From: Limnephilus marmoratus | Taxonomy: Eukaryota; Arthropoda; Insecta; Trichoptera; Limnephilidae | Direction: 5' to 3' | DNA: 64,000 bases | NCBI GenBank assembly: GCA_917880885.1 | Contig: OU862913.1 | Location: forward strand, 28,157,286 to 28,221,285 | Shown here: positions 1 to 11,200 of the stretch, in pieces | How the letters are laid out: each line of letters begins with the position of its first letter | Position numbering within the stretch: position 1 is the stretch's first letter | Notes under the pieces: model-generated | Told to the model about the DNA's origin: nothing | Databases searched by the model: none | What the model saw: only the letters and a program-made list of their open reading frames with translations | Translations under genes and position numbers: made by a program

Positions 1-112
1 CTTCCTTTCCTTAAAAAGACACCCGGCATCGCCTAATACGTCATAGGCCCCGAGGGAAATTATTTTCCTCAAGGCCTCCTGTGTCGAGATATTGTAGAAA
101 AAACCTGCAATA
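1..112 (+). repeat. 3' tail of a LINE/SINE family (SINE-A tail), cut by window edge
   Basis: The stretch carries the tail shared by the LINE at 18068-18735 and the SINE-A copies: a CTTAAAAAGAC start, then a hairpin with stem halves near GGCCCCGAGG and CCTCAAGGCC around an AAATTATTTT loop, then CCTCCTGTG. Whether it belonged to a LINE or a SINE-A copy cannot be told because the upstream part is outside the window. Confidence 0.7.
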
Positions 113-539
113 TTTGTGTACAAATATTTTAGTTTTAAAAATAAAACGCTTATAAATAATAAAATCAACGAAATTTTTTTTGTGGTTGTATTCGACTTGC
201 AAGTTTTCTTATATTAGCATTTTTGAAGTAGAGTCACCTAGTATTGCGTCTAAATGTGAATCCGATAACCATAAATTGTATTCTCGATAATTCCGAATTG
301 AAAAAGCTTGCTCACAAATTACTAAACATGGTAATTATTTGCTCAGCAAACTATTTTAACTCCTTGTAGTTAGTAATAGTAACCCCCACAGTAATTCACT
401 AAGTTTTTCCTGTAAAAACCACTTTTAGTGTGGTATCACTGTGCAAACCTGTCACGTTGATTTGCAAATTGCTCCCCCTTTGCTATCCCTTCGCTCCCTT
501 TTCTCGCTCCCTTTTCTCGCTCCCTTTCACTCCGTTGTG
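113..539. other. AT-rich stretch without recognised gene
   Basis: No coding or RNA signal is seen. The only structure is a short C/T-rich run near 485-530 in which a unit close to CGCTCCCTTTTCT repeats about three times. Confidence 0.5.
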
Positions 540-1345
540 TATGATATCGGCCGTCGCGTCTGTTGCGGCGAGAATCTTGCGAGCCGTACCAAGACGCAGG
601 TTGCCGACCCATGGTCTAAAATAACGCCTAGATATTTGATGTTTTCCACACTTTCCAAAGCTTCACAGTGGCAGTAAGAATCAATATTATCTGAATTACA
701 GTTAGGCTTATGTGTTTTTATCGTGTATGATGTAAGAACTAGGTTGTTCTTTTACAATTGAGCTGAATCTTATGTATTTAGTTTTTGCTATATTTAGTGG
801 TAGTAGATTTTTGCCAAGCCATTGTTTTATCGAATTGATTCCACTTTGAGCATGTTTATGAGTTTGAGTTCAATCGTCTCCTTCAAATACAGCTACCGTA
901 TCATAACTCATTTTTGTAAATTATAAATAGAAGAGGATCCAATGTGCTTCCCTTTGGTATCCCAAAGTTAGTGTCTAGTGAGTTACGCACTGTTTTGCCC
1001 ATTTCGAGTTGCTGGCTTCGACCCGTTAAGTAACTCTTTAACATTCGAAGGGCGTACCAATATTTGTTAATCTTTTGAAGAGTAATTTATGAGAAATTAT
1101 ATCAAATGCCTTGGCTAAGTCAGTGCTAAATAGTGCGACTTTTTTCTTACCGCGATCTATTTTTCCAGAAATATGTTCTGTAAGTTGCGCTTTGGCGTCA
1201 TCTGTTCCTCTCCCCGGCCGAAAGCCAAACTGATATTTCCAAGTTTTTGGCTCTCCACATAGTTACTCTATCTATTTTTTCTATAATTTTTGAGAAAGTA
1301 CTCAGCACTCTACAGGTATTATCATAAACTGTTATTTGCTTAAAT
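540..1345 (-). pseudogene. Degenerate LINE reverse transcriptase fragment (Jockey/CR1-like)
   Basis: Read on the minus strand, broken frames give the usual order of non-LTR reverse transcriptase motifs: YQFGFRPGRGTDDA near 1230-1190, ALFSTDLAKAFDIISH near 1140-1095, a degraded catalytic region near 900, and a late LGVILDHG motif near 630. Known of the family: this is the fingers/palm to thumb order of a target-primed reverse transcriptase. Stops and frameshifts interrupt it throughout, so it is dead. The clade is uncertain. It lies upstream of the first recognised protease exon. Confidence 0.8.
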
Positions 1346-1446
1346 CCATCTTATTTTGTAAATACCCGTTAAACAGAGGAAAATCACGGAATAGTAAAAA
1401 AAATCTACTCTGATGTATTAACAAGGAGTTACTTTTTGCTGCACGT

Positions 1447-2055
1447 TCCAAAGTAGTACCACTGCCCAGGAACCATTTATTGAATAAACAACACTTCTAC
1501 CGTGGGTCCCCCCAAACGGAGTGTTGGCGGTAGAGACATGTGCCCACCAACTGCGTGGCAGGCCGGATCGGGAGTTACTGTTTGAGGGAAACGGCCTTTT
1601 GGCCTCTTCAGCAGGACTCTCTCTGAACATCGCCTTGGACCGCAGTAGAAGGGTATATCAGTCACTCCTGGAGATATTGACTCCAGATTCCTACCCACCC
1701 CTCATACCCTTTTCCTTCCCAGAATTTTAACTCAATCCTTTCCTCAAATGACCCTTCACACTGCATCCCCAAAGATGACGTAGGCCTTAAGGATAAATAT
1801 TTTCTATAGGATATGCATTTTCTAAATCTCTTTTTATAACTTTGTTTATATTTTGCTATTTCTTGTTTCTGTTAACTTCTATGTATGTATAGCGAAAAAC
1901 AATTATTAAACTGTGCATTCTTGACTTTTAACATCTATGCTTTTTACAATGCTAATCTAAAGACTTTTTTATGTTAATACTCTGTAAATGTTCCAAAACA
2001 ATAAATACATAAATAAATAGGGCCTCTAGGGTGAAGCTAATGTAAAAATAGTAAC
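1447..2055 (+). repeat. SINE-A copy 1, interrupted
   Basis: The copy starts with a CCAGGAACCATTTATTGAAT head, runs through the family body, and reaches the tail at about 1790. The closing part of the tail (GGGCCTC...AATGTAAAAA) reappears at 2021-2055. The intervening 1791-2020 is AT-rich and ends in an A-rich run (AATAAATACATAAATAAATA), like the 3' end of another LINE inserted inside the SINE tail. No tRNA promoter boxes are evident in the head. Confidence 0.65.
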
Positions 2056-4023
2056 TCTCAATATTGCGCCGGTGAAAGAGAAACTCTGATGGTTGATTGG
2101 TTTCTCCTTGTGCAAAGGACCTTAGAGTTACTCCATGGTAAAAGTTAGGCCAACATTGGAGGTTGCTCACCACTTTTCCATGGCTTTCTAAGGAAATAGA
2201 TGATTTCTTCCTTCACCGTACAGTGTACATGTCAGATACTTTTTATTAAAATGAGTATAGGCCTCCAATATCCGGGTATACTTTATTGGCAGGCATTATG
2301 CGAGTGCGTACATGTTGTTAGTTATTTATTTCACAGTATCACGTCTCATCTCCGCCACTAGATGTAACTGAAAAAAAGAGTATGGATACAAAGGAAGAAG
2401 AGTTCATAGAATCATATGATAACATATTATGATGAGAAATTATGACTTAAGATAAGTAGTCAAGCGAGACTCGGTGTATCGAACGTGTCGTAGGAATCCG
2501 TGTGCATCGAACGAGTGCGCGAAAGCGTATGACAACCCTGGAAATTCAAGAAAGGAATTTACGCTCCCACAGAGTACCATGCCGCCGGCACGACAATCTG
2601 AGAGCTGCTATTGGCTAGCGGAATACTGTGCATGTGGTGGCCCTTCCAAATGATTTGTCGACAACGCTATTATGTCCTTTAACTAACTAATTAATTGAAA
2701 ACATAAATGAAATTGATAATGAATACATGCAGCAGTCTCATTGGACTGGAAAACACATCTGAATAATCACCTATTGCTTCCACAAGGGACTCCAGACAGC
2801 AATGATCAACGCCAAGGAAATGGCAGACTATTTACGTCACCCCACCATGCGACCAGCCGAGCCACTATTGGTCAATTCGGAACAAAGGAAAAATCTGAAT
2901 CGTAAATATTTACGACAGCGAATTCATCTTCCGAAAAATTTGGAGCTCAATTTCGAGAAATTGGAAATAATTTGGATCAAGAAATAAACATCATCACCTA
3001 AAAACGAGTATATGCTACAAAAACAACCCAAAAACTGACGTCTATCAGTGATTGTTGCACTTTAAGAAAAATATTTACTGTTTAAAATTGTACCTCATAT
3101 CACATGTGTATACTTGTACCTTTTCTTGTAAACACAATAAAAATGATGTGAGGTTTTGGCATCCTGAGTTGGTAAAATCTTAGCAAAAACTATCACACAT
3201 AATTTTAACACAGCTGACTTCTAATCGTAGCGACCAGGGAAATTACCTAAAACAAGTACCTTAGAAAAGTTAAGGAGGTTCTGTCCCCCAAAAGTCCGAC
3301 CTGAGTTTGCCCTATAAAAATAGAAGTCAAACCGGTAGGAAGTCAGTTAAAAACTATCAGCCAAGAAGAAACAATACTCAGGATACCAACAGTCTCCAAG
3401 TTCAAACCTCTTTTCAAGTGTTTAAATCAGTCTTAGATTCAGTTTACCTCTCCCAGTATCCCAGTAACCTAAAATCCTAAAAACCCCAGTCTTCCACAGT
3501 CTCCAAAGTGAAAAATATTTATTTTAACCCAGTATTCAAATCAGTTTTGCCATTATACCTAGAAGCATTTTTTGTCAAAGTAGTAAATTCATTTAAAAGA
3601 CCAGTGGCGTTCCAAAATCCAATGGCGTACCAAACTTCATTGGCGTGTCATTGTGGCCAGCTCCCTATTATATTTAGTTTATGTACAAACGTCCAGTACA
3701 CTCGGCATCCGCGCCCCTAAGCCGGTTTTCCGGTAGGCCCTCAAAGAGAGTGTTTAGATTAAGGAGGAAAGAGATCCAAAGACCCTAGAGAAAAAAAAAG
3801 TGTGCATCGGGGCACCAAAGGCAGAGTGGAAAGGCGCCGGTCCACTACGGTCGGTCTTCAGGCCCGCTCATGGCGATGGGGGAGGCGCGGGCGGGTTATG
3901 CGGCGGCTGCCTTGGGATTCATCTCCTCAGTTGATCCACGGTCTAGTGTCTAGTCCACCCCCATGTCTAGTCCACCCCCTTGATGGGGTGTAAGACAATA
4001 CGAAATGCTATGCCAAAAGTTAG
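2056..4023. other. Intergenic or intronic DNA with unclassified repeats
   Basis: A short repeat family occurs at 2120-2165, 4007-4040 and 4198-4240 (shared pieces CCTTAGAGTTAC and AAAAGTTAGGCC). Segment 2690-3210 ends in polyadenylation-like AATAAAAATG. Segment 3280-3420 has a TATA-like CTATAAAAATAG with a downstream start-like region and could be part of an LTR, but I cannot define its ends. GC-rich sequence at 3800-3970 has no convincing coding pattern. Confidence 0.3.
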
Positions 4024-4236
4024 GCCTACAGTGGATGATGGAAGCGGTTGCACTCATTTGCACTCCTCCTAGCCCCCTTATCACGAGGGGGCTAGGAGAA
4101 GTGAAATAAAATCAGTTACCCTGGCAAGTGGCCGTCTTCCTCCTAGAAGAAGACAATCACTTTTAGTTTGGTTTTGATTTTTCCATGAGCGAAGGGCCTT
4201 AGAGTTACACCGAGGTTGTGCCTACAGTGGATGATG
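4024..4236 (+). pseudogene. Decayed copy of the first protease exon, flanked by 17-bp direct repeats
   Basis: Bases 4041-4172 align with exon 6127-6294. The readable frame gives RGLGEVK, a stop, then NQLPWQVAVFLLEEDNHF and another stop, against RGRLGGVKAKQFPWHVAIF in the intact exon. It lacks the CGGSL end and a splice donor. It is flanked by two perfect copies of GCCTACAGTGGATGATG at 4024-4040 and 4220-4236. Seen: two in-frame stops and truncation, so it cannot be functional. Inferred: an old duplication or retro-inserted copy of the exon. Confidence 0.75.
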
Positions 4237-5399
4237 ATAATGACTTTATATTTCCTTTACTTTTTACTTTATGGGGAGGAACATATGACAATATTTTAAA
4301 TCCCCTCAAAATAGTGTAATACTATTTTTATGTAGGTTACCTATACCTTTTGTCATCCGACCGCTGTCTTCCCAGAGCAAGTAAAACTCCATCGCAGGAT
4401 AGTGGAGATAAGGATTTGGAGGTCATGCATATAAAAAACGCTGGTTTTACTAGTGAAAATTAATGTTAACTTTATTGCAGTTTGCAAGAGAAAAATTGAA
4501 CCAAGGAAAAGTAAACAATACATAAATACCTTGAGCAACTAACAACTGATGTAGAAAGAGAGAGTCAGCAAATTACGTTTAATTATTAATACCGCACACG
4601 TCCCATCGCCGTGACAGTCGTGACACTCCTCCAAACGACGAGAACAATCCCCAAGACACCGTCCAGCACGTCATGGGGCCACAAGTTTAAAGGAAATCCA
4701 CCCAACAACCAGGCACAGCTGATCTACATCCATCAAGCGGCGTGTAGAAATCTCTCCTGCCCAAGGAACAGCAATGTCAGCGCACTCCCTCAGAGTCGCA
4801 AAGCCGATTCATTTAAAGGGATTCCACCCAACAACCAAGCACAGCTGATCTACATCATCTCACCGGCCCCCAAGGAACAGCAAAGTAATCAATACATCGC
4901 CCGTTGATTACAGTTTAAATTCACTTCCGCACTCGGATAAAGTAATCTCTCGGCATCCGGCGAGGAATTCAACAAAATAATAAGGCTTCTATGCCATTTG
5001 AGTCGTCCCACACTCACAGAACGAAAAAATAAATCACTTTCTAGGCTACATTGCACTAGAATAAAAGTATAACAAAACCCCTCCACAAAAATCTCCTCTC
5101 GCCTGAAAAAATTACGTGATGTCTGCCGCCATCTTTCCTCGAATGACGTTTCCGGTCCCCTTGCGGTTTGGCCAACCAACAAAGTTAAAAAAAAAGAAAA
5201 AATAAATAAAGCATAGACAATAAACGGTACCTATTTTGAGCAGTACCTGCTCACGAAATAGATATGTTACAATAGTTCAAAGGTTGATAATTAAGGTAAT
5301 CTTGAGAAAACCGTCTAAATTTCCTACTAAAATTCTTTTTCCAATATTCAATGTGCCTACAATAGACAAAATCTATAAAAAATATTCAATACTTCAAAT
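4237..5399. other. No gene; contains a 126-bp-spaced duplication
   Basis: Segments near 4690-4775 and 4816-4883 repeat each other (shared CCACCCAACAACCA and CACAGCTGATCTACATC) with a 126-bp offset. The rest is AT-rich with no recognised feature. Confidence 0.4.
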
Positions 5400-6120
5400 T
5401 TACAAATAAATACAGTTAAATACTTGTAACTTCCAATTCAATACATCAGCAAGATACCAGAAAAACTATTAAAATCCCTAAATTTAATACTAAGCACATT
5501 CAAAATTCCTATCTTTATCTGGGCATAATCTATTACAACAACCTCCCATTAACATTAAAAACCATCGAAAATATGCAGGAATTTAAGCCCAAATTAAAAA
5601 ATTACCTTAAACTGCTATAAAAGTGCCAAATATGTTTACTTTGTATCTTAAAGTTTGCTATAAATCACTCATTCCTTCTTTTTCTTTCATTTCTTAGTAT
5701 CTATATCTCTGAGTCTACTATTGTATAAATCTTGCGTTCTTTCTTACATATCCTTTACTTACTTATTACAAAATTTTTTGTTATTAACTTACATGATTCT
5801 TTCATTTATAATGATTTTTTAAAATTTATATTATGTATTTTTTTAAACTCTTCGGGATTTTTATTTTTAAATCTATACATGATTTTTTTAACCTACTTAT
5901 CATATACAATAGCCGTTATTACTAATTGAGCTAGAACTCCCTCACCAAACACAAAAGCATTGTCTCTTAATGGTGAGGAAAGGCATTTTTTTATTTTTTG
6001 TTAACCTTATGTAACTATGTAACTGATGTAACTTTATATGTATTTTTAATAAACATTGCCAATAAAAAAAAAAAAATAAAAAAAAAAAAATAAAAATAAA
6101 AAAATAAATAAATAAAAAAT
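5400..6120 (+). mobile_element. LINE 3' end with A-rich tail, next to a splice acceptor
   Basis: Around 5518-5620 one frame reads GIIYYNNLPLTLKTIENMQE followed by FKPKLKNYLKLL and a stop, the usual C-terminal end of a Jockey/CR1-type LINE reverse transcriptase (Y/LYNxLPxxLK...FKxxLKxYL). About 500 bp of AT-rich 3' UTR follow, then AATAAACATTGCC and an A-rich tail from about 6055 to 6120. The tail stops six bases before the protease exon, so the element supplies almost the whole sequence just upstream of that splice acceptor. A related C-terminus is at 33405-33720. Confidence 0.75.
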
Positions 6121-6126
6121 TTCCAG

Positions 6127-6294
6127 AGTGCGGATTGGAAGCGATTGCTTCAACGCCCCTCGTGCGGGGGAGACTAGGAGGAGTGAAAGCAAAGCAGTTC
6201 CCCTGGCACGTGGCCATCTTCCACCGGGAAAAAAACAACCAGTTCGAGCAGGCATGCGGCGGCAGCTTGGTGCGGAGTAATCTGGTCATAAGCG
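6127..6294 (+). CDS. Protease exon 1: start of active S1 domain
   Basis: Acceptor TTTCCAG precedes it; donor GTGAGT follows at 6295. The frame reads CGLEAIASTPLVRGRLGG, then VKAKQFPWHVAIF and CGGSLVRSNLVIS. The leading Cys-Gly fits the cysteine that tethers the light chain in modular proteases. The usual R-I/VVGG activation site is not clear; the nearest match is GR-LGG. The first codon is split, so an upstream exon must exist outside the recognised sequence. It ends in phase 1, matching the next exon. Confidence 0.9.
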
Positions 6295-8242
6295 GTGAGT
6301 TCTTCCTTTAAAAGATGGTATATATTGAAGACACAGCGTTGAAGTCACAGAGTCGCCCCACCCCCTAGGAGGGATGACGACTTTGGCACCCATATTCATA
6401 GTCGATACTTTAGTTCAAGAAGTCTTCCTTTCCTTTAAAAAGTATAGTTTTATTTTCAGAGACACGTCTACGATCGGTGTGAATTCACTTAATAAGGAAG
6501 CTCCTTCCTTAAGATTTCTAAAATATTTGTATTCAGAGATGTCTCTACGAAAGTTTCTACGGAACTGCGCATGCGCACTCTGGCATCCTTTGGATTTGAA
6601 CTGTCCAACCTTAAGGTTGGTAAAAGGGGTACGTCTTTGCCTTTCAAAGTCGGTAATTTATCGGGAAGATTGGGTGTAAATATCAACTTTTTTTTGCGAT
6701 GATTATAAAATAAACTTAATTTGCCACATTATACAATAAAACCATAACCGAAAAGGGGTTTATAAATATGAGAGTTTGGACTTGAAAGTGTGTTTTTTAG
6801 ACCTTATACTTTATTTTTTATACGCTTATTAAAAGACTTATAAAAAAAATTACCGATATTTTTAAGGGCCAAGGTATTTTCTACACACAGTTTTTAATTG
6901 AAGCATCTACAATACTTCTAAGCGATCAAATTTTCAAAACAAAAACATATGATTTTGTATGATTTTGCATTATTTACTATGGCTTCATCTTAACAAGTTT
7001 TTGGACTTCACCGCTCATAACACATGATTTTTTGAAAAGTGTTTCTGTTTAGACGTGCCTGAAATATATTGTCAAAATCAATCGCTGTAATATCGTGAAA
7101 TAATTTGCTAAAATTAATTTTTGCTTTTTTTTTTTTTTAAAGAAACCTGAGAATTCTGTAGTGACAGCCCGACAGTTTCGTAGAAAATGATTTTAACGCG
7201 CATTTTCTAGTAACCTCGGTGGCAGCCAATTAAAAAAACAATGTCGGTTAGGAAAGATAACAGTGATTCATTCCATATTACGCTTTAATAAATAATACGG
7301 CGTACTCAATAATAATATTTGTTTATAAGTCTAACTAACGTTGCTTTTCGCTCGGCGTAATCACAATCCGCGAATTCATTGTTGAAAGTCGAAGGAGATA
7401 GTAAAGAAAGAACCATAAATAAATCAGAAAGAACTGACGAAGACTTTTGACCCGATGCATAAATAAACCAAACCGACAGACGCTTGAATTAAATCCATAG
7501 ATACCAACATAGAAAAACACACAGATTGGCCCTGAACGGCAGGACACCGACAAGTTTCAGATGACTTCACAACTTTCTTTCGGCGTAGACATTAGGTCTC
7601 TATCACTCTACCTTAGTAAAGAAAGTTCAAAGTATGAACTCTGTATAGATGCGTTAAAGGTAAGTACGGTTCTTTCCTTTACTAAATTGTCCACCCTTTA
7701 CTTTGACAACTTTAAAGATCGACAATGAATACGGGTGTGGGAGTGCCCAGTGCTTGGTCTGGGCCTGGGTACAAACCACACTAGATCACACACGCAATGT
7801 ATGCAATAATACCTTACCAGCCAAGGAATTCTCTATCTTTTGTGAGATCGGGATACATCTCGGGCGAGATCTTCTGTCAGATTTGTGTGATTTTTTTTGG
7901 CTGTAATTTGCTTTTTTTATGAGCCGATGTCAGAATTTCAACTATGAGCTATCACGTATTTTAGTTTATGTTGATTGAAACACGAATTCATGCAGGTATG
8001 CAAGACTATTTATTCATTTCACAGCCTTAGAAAATCACACAAATTTGACAAGAGATCTCGCCCGATATCTGTTTCGATCGAGGCATTTGATTAATGTTTA
8101 TTTTTTAGGTTATGTTTAATGTATTTCAGTTATCAGCAGTGGTGGCCGCTGCCCTGAGAATGTGGTGGTTCACTGACAATCCGTACCTACCTACTTATGA
8201 CAAAAAATGATTAATTAGGAATTTTTAGTTATTAATTTATTT

Positions 8243-8294
<52 letters not shown>

Positions 8295-11200
8295 CATAAG
8301 AAGCAATTACTTTGTGGTTAGACATTATATTATAAAAATAAATAAAACACTTTGTATTTTAACCACGAATTTATTATATTACATATCGACCGGTTTCGCT
8401 TACATCAAGCTTCTTCAGGATATAAGTAATAATAACTAAATGTTAAGTGAGAGCTATGGCTTATATATAAGTTGAGTGACAGAGGGAGAAAGAAAATGAC
8501 CAAGAACATACCTAATTAGAAAGAGACAAAGTATTTGACAGAGGTAAAGTGGATAATCAATTAGTGGGAGGGAGACAACAATACAATAATCAATTAGTGG
8601 GAGGGAGACAACAGTATAGATCTAGTCACAAATAAAAACCAACAGTTAACGGTAATAAATGAGATATTAAACAAATTTTGATGTATTTTACATTATAAGA
8701 TAAAGGACGATATTTAGATATATGATAATATTAATATCTATATATATCCCCATATCACAAAGAACTTTTATGGCATACAAAAAAATTTGCTAAAGAAAAA
8801 AAATATGCCTATGTCTGGTACAAAGAAGGGAGAATCATGATGAGGCGCATCACGAACGATAAAATTATTTATATCAAACATGTAGATGATTTAAAAAAAA
8901 TTACATAAAATATCGGGTAATTACCCTTACATATTTCGACATAATCTACACACCATACAAAATGGATAATACTACCACAACATCTAACAAAACAAACTTA
9001 TCAATATACCATCAAAATATTAGATCTATAAACAAAAACTTTGACCAATTCCTCATCGAACTCGACCTTACTAAAATCAAATATGACATAATTATCCTGA
9101 CAGAATGTTGGCTAACACCTTACTATACTCCTAAAAACATCCCCAATTATACCCACCATCAAACCTCAAATCACTACAGACAAAACGATGGCATAGTAGC
9201 ATATACATTAAACAACACTCTTAACTCATTTAATGTCAAAGAAATTTATATTACTAACTCAAACTGTCTTCAAATCACGTACAATGTCAACACATGTATC
9301 ATTGCACTTTACCGCTCTCCTTCTAAACCTAACATCTCCCCATTTTTGCGAGACATAAACTGCTATCTCACGGATCTACACAAAATAAAGAACTTAATTC
9401 TAATGGGGAATCTTAATATTAACATTTTAAAAAACAACGAACATCCCCAGTGCCAAGACTATCTAAACACACTGATGTTCCACGAAATGGAAAGCACAAT
9501 CAATACAGCAACACGATGTACGCCAAACTCCTCCTCCTGCATCGACCATATTATGGCTAAATCAACCAACCAATACACCTCCGAAATTCACATGTCATCA
9601 GTTACAGATCACTACGCCACCTCTTTCACAATGAGTTCCAAACACAACGTACAAAGCAAACCTTCAACTAAAATAACGAAGAAAACAATTAACTATGAAA
9701 ATCTTAACAAAACGATAAACTCCAAATCGTGGGACACACTCTATAACAAAACTAACATAGAGGAGGCCTGGAACTACTTCTCTACCTACCTACAAGACAT
9801 CCTTGTCCAAAACACCAAAATCACCACAAACACCATTCCTAAAGCGATCAAACCTCTCAAACCTTGGACAAACCATACTATAATCAACTGCATTCGGAAA
9901 CGCAATTCCATCCACAAAAAATGTGCCACAAACCCATATGATATCACACTCCATAATTTCTACAAAAGATACCGTAATATCTGCACACAAGTCATTAGGA
10001 AAGCCAAAAATCTATATTACAACAAAAAAATTTCCGAATGCAACAATGACCCTAAAAAAATATGGAAAGTCCTCAAGGAAGCTACCAATTCAATTAAAGC
10101 CACCGACACCTTAAACTCTCTCAATATCAGAGATATCACTGTAGACTTTACATCGAACCCCAACACAATTGTCAATTACATAAACCAGTACTTTACAAAC
10201 ATAGGTCCGGAACTAGCAAAAAAAATCCAAATAAATAACGATACGCTTGGTCAACACTAGAGTAAAAGAACATTTAAGATGTTTAAATGGAAAGGGGTTC
10301 TCTGAGCTTGCAAATCACCTAATCTCAACAGATCATACTTTTAATAAAATTTCAGGAACTCGCATATTACATAAAAATAATATAGGTATAAAACTAGACA
10401 ATTTAGAAGCTTTAGAGATTAGGAAATCATTAAATACAAATATGTCAGAATTCTTACTCAATAACCAAATCAATTTATCAAATCAAAAAAAAAAAATTCA
10501 CCTTATAGCCCTATTTTTAACTTATTTCCAGCTATCCATCCTAACCCATGATATTATGTATGTGTTTTAGTGTTAGTCTGATGTCCTTCATTATTAATAT
10601 TATCATATATCTAAATATCGTCCTTTATCTTATAATGTAAAATACATCAAAATTTGTTTAATATCTCATTTATTACCGTTAACTGTTGGTTTTTATTTGT
10701 GACTAGATCTATACTGTTGTCTCCCTCCCACTAATTGATTATTGTATTGTTGTCTCCCTCCCACTAATTGATTATCCACTTTACCTCTGTCAAATACTTT
10801 GTCTCTTTCTAATTAGGTATGTTCTTGGTCATTTTCTTTCTCCCTCTGTCACTCAACTTATATATAAGCCATAGCTCTCACTTAACATTTAGTTATTATT
10901 ACTTATATCCTGAAGAAGCTTGATGTAAGCGAAACCGGTCGATATGTAATATAATAAATTCGTGGTTAAAATACAAAGTGTTTTATTTATTTTTATAATA
11001 ATTTATTTTCAAACAAACTGTTATTTCCTTTTAAATATTCAACACTTGTTGCAATCATTTTTATATTAAATTATCTATTTATAAATTAGGTTATTGGTAT
11101 TTAATACAATCAATATAAAAAATAAAAATAATAAAACAACGATAATTATCACGTCACGGGCTAAACGCGCGCCGCTAGACTGCGCTAGACGCAAACTGAT

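Larger units (their letters stand above)
8327..10999 (+). mobile_element. Penelope-like element palindrome with a trapped LINE segment
   Basis: Arms 8327-8735 and 10592-10999 are near-perfect inverted repeats. The right arm follows a GIY-YIG coding fragment (10247-10570) and is the 3' end of a Penelope-like element on the plus strand. The left arm is the same 3' end on the minus strand. Between them sits a plus-strand LINE piece (about 8755-10243). Each arm has a hammerhead-type core. So this is not a simple dimer: the LINE piece replaces the middle. Confidence 0.8.

Noticed and set aside
2802..2987. 61-residue ORF followed by AATAAA-like signal
   Set aside because: No recognised domain, no splice context; could be repeat-derived, not supported as a gene.
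8245..8294. T run as a transcription terminator or tRNA gene end
   Set aside because: No RNA gene upstream; more likely a retroposon tail or artefact.
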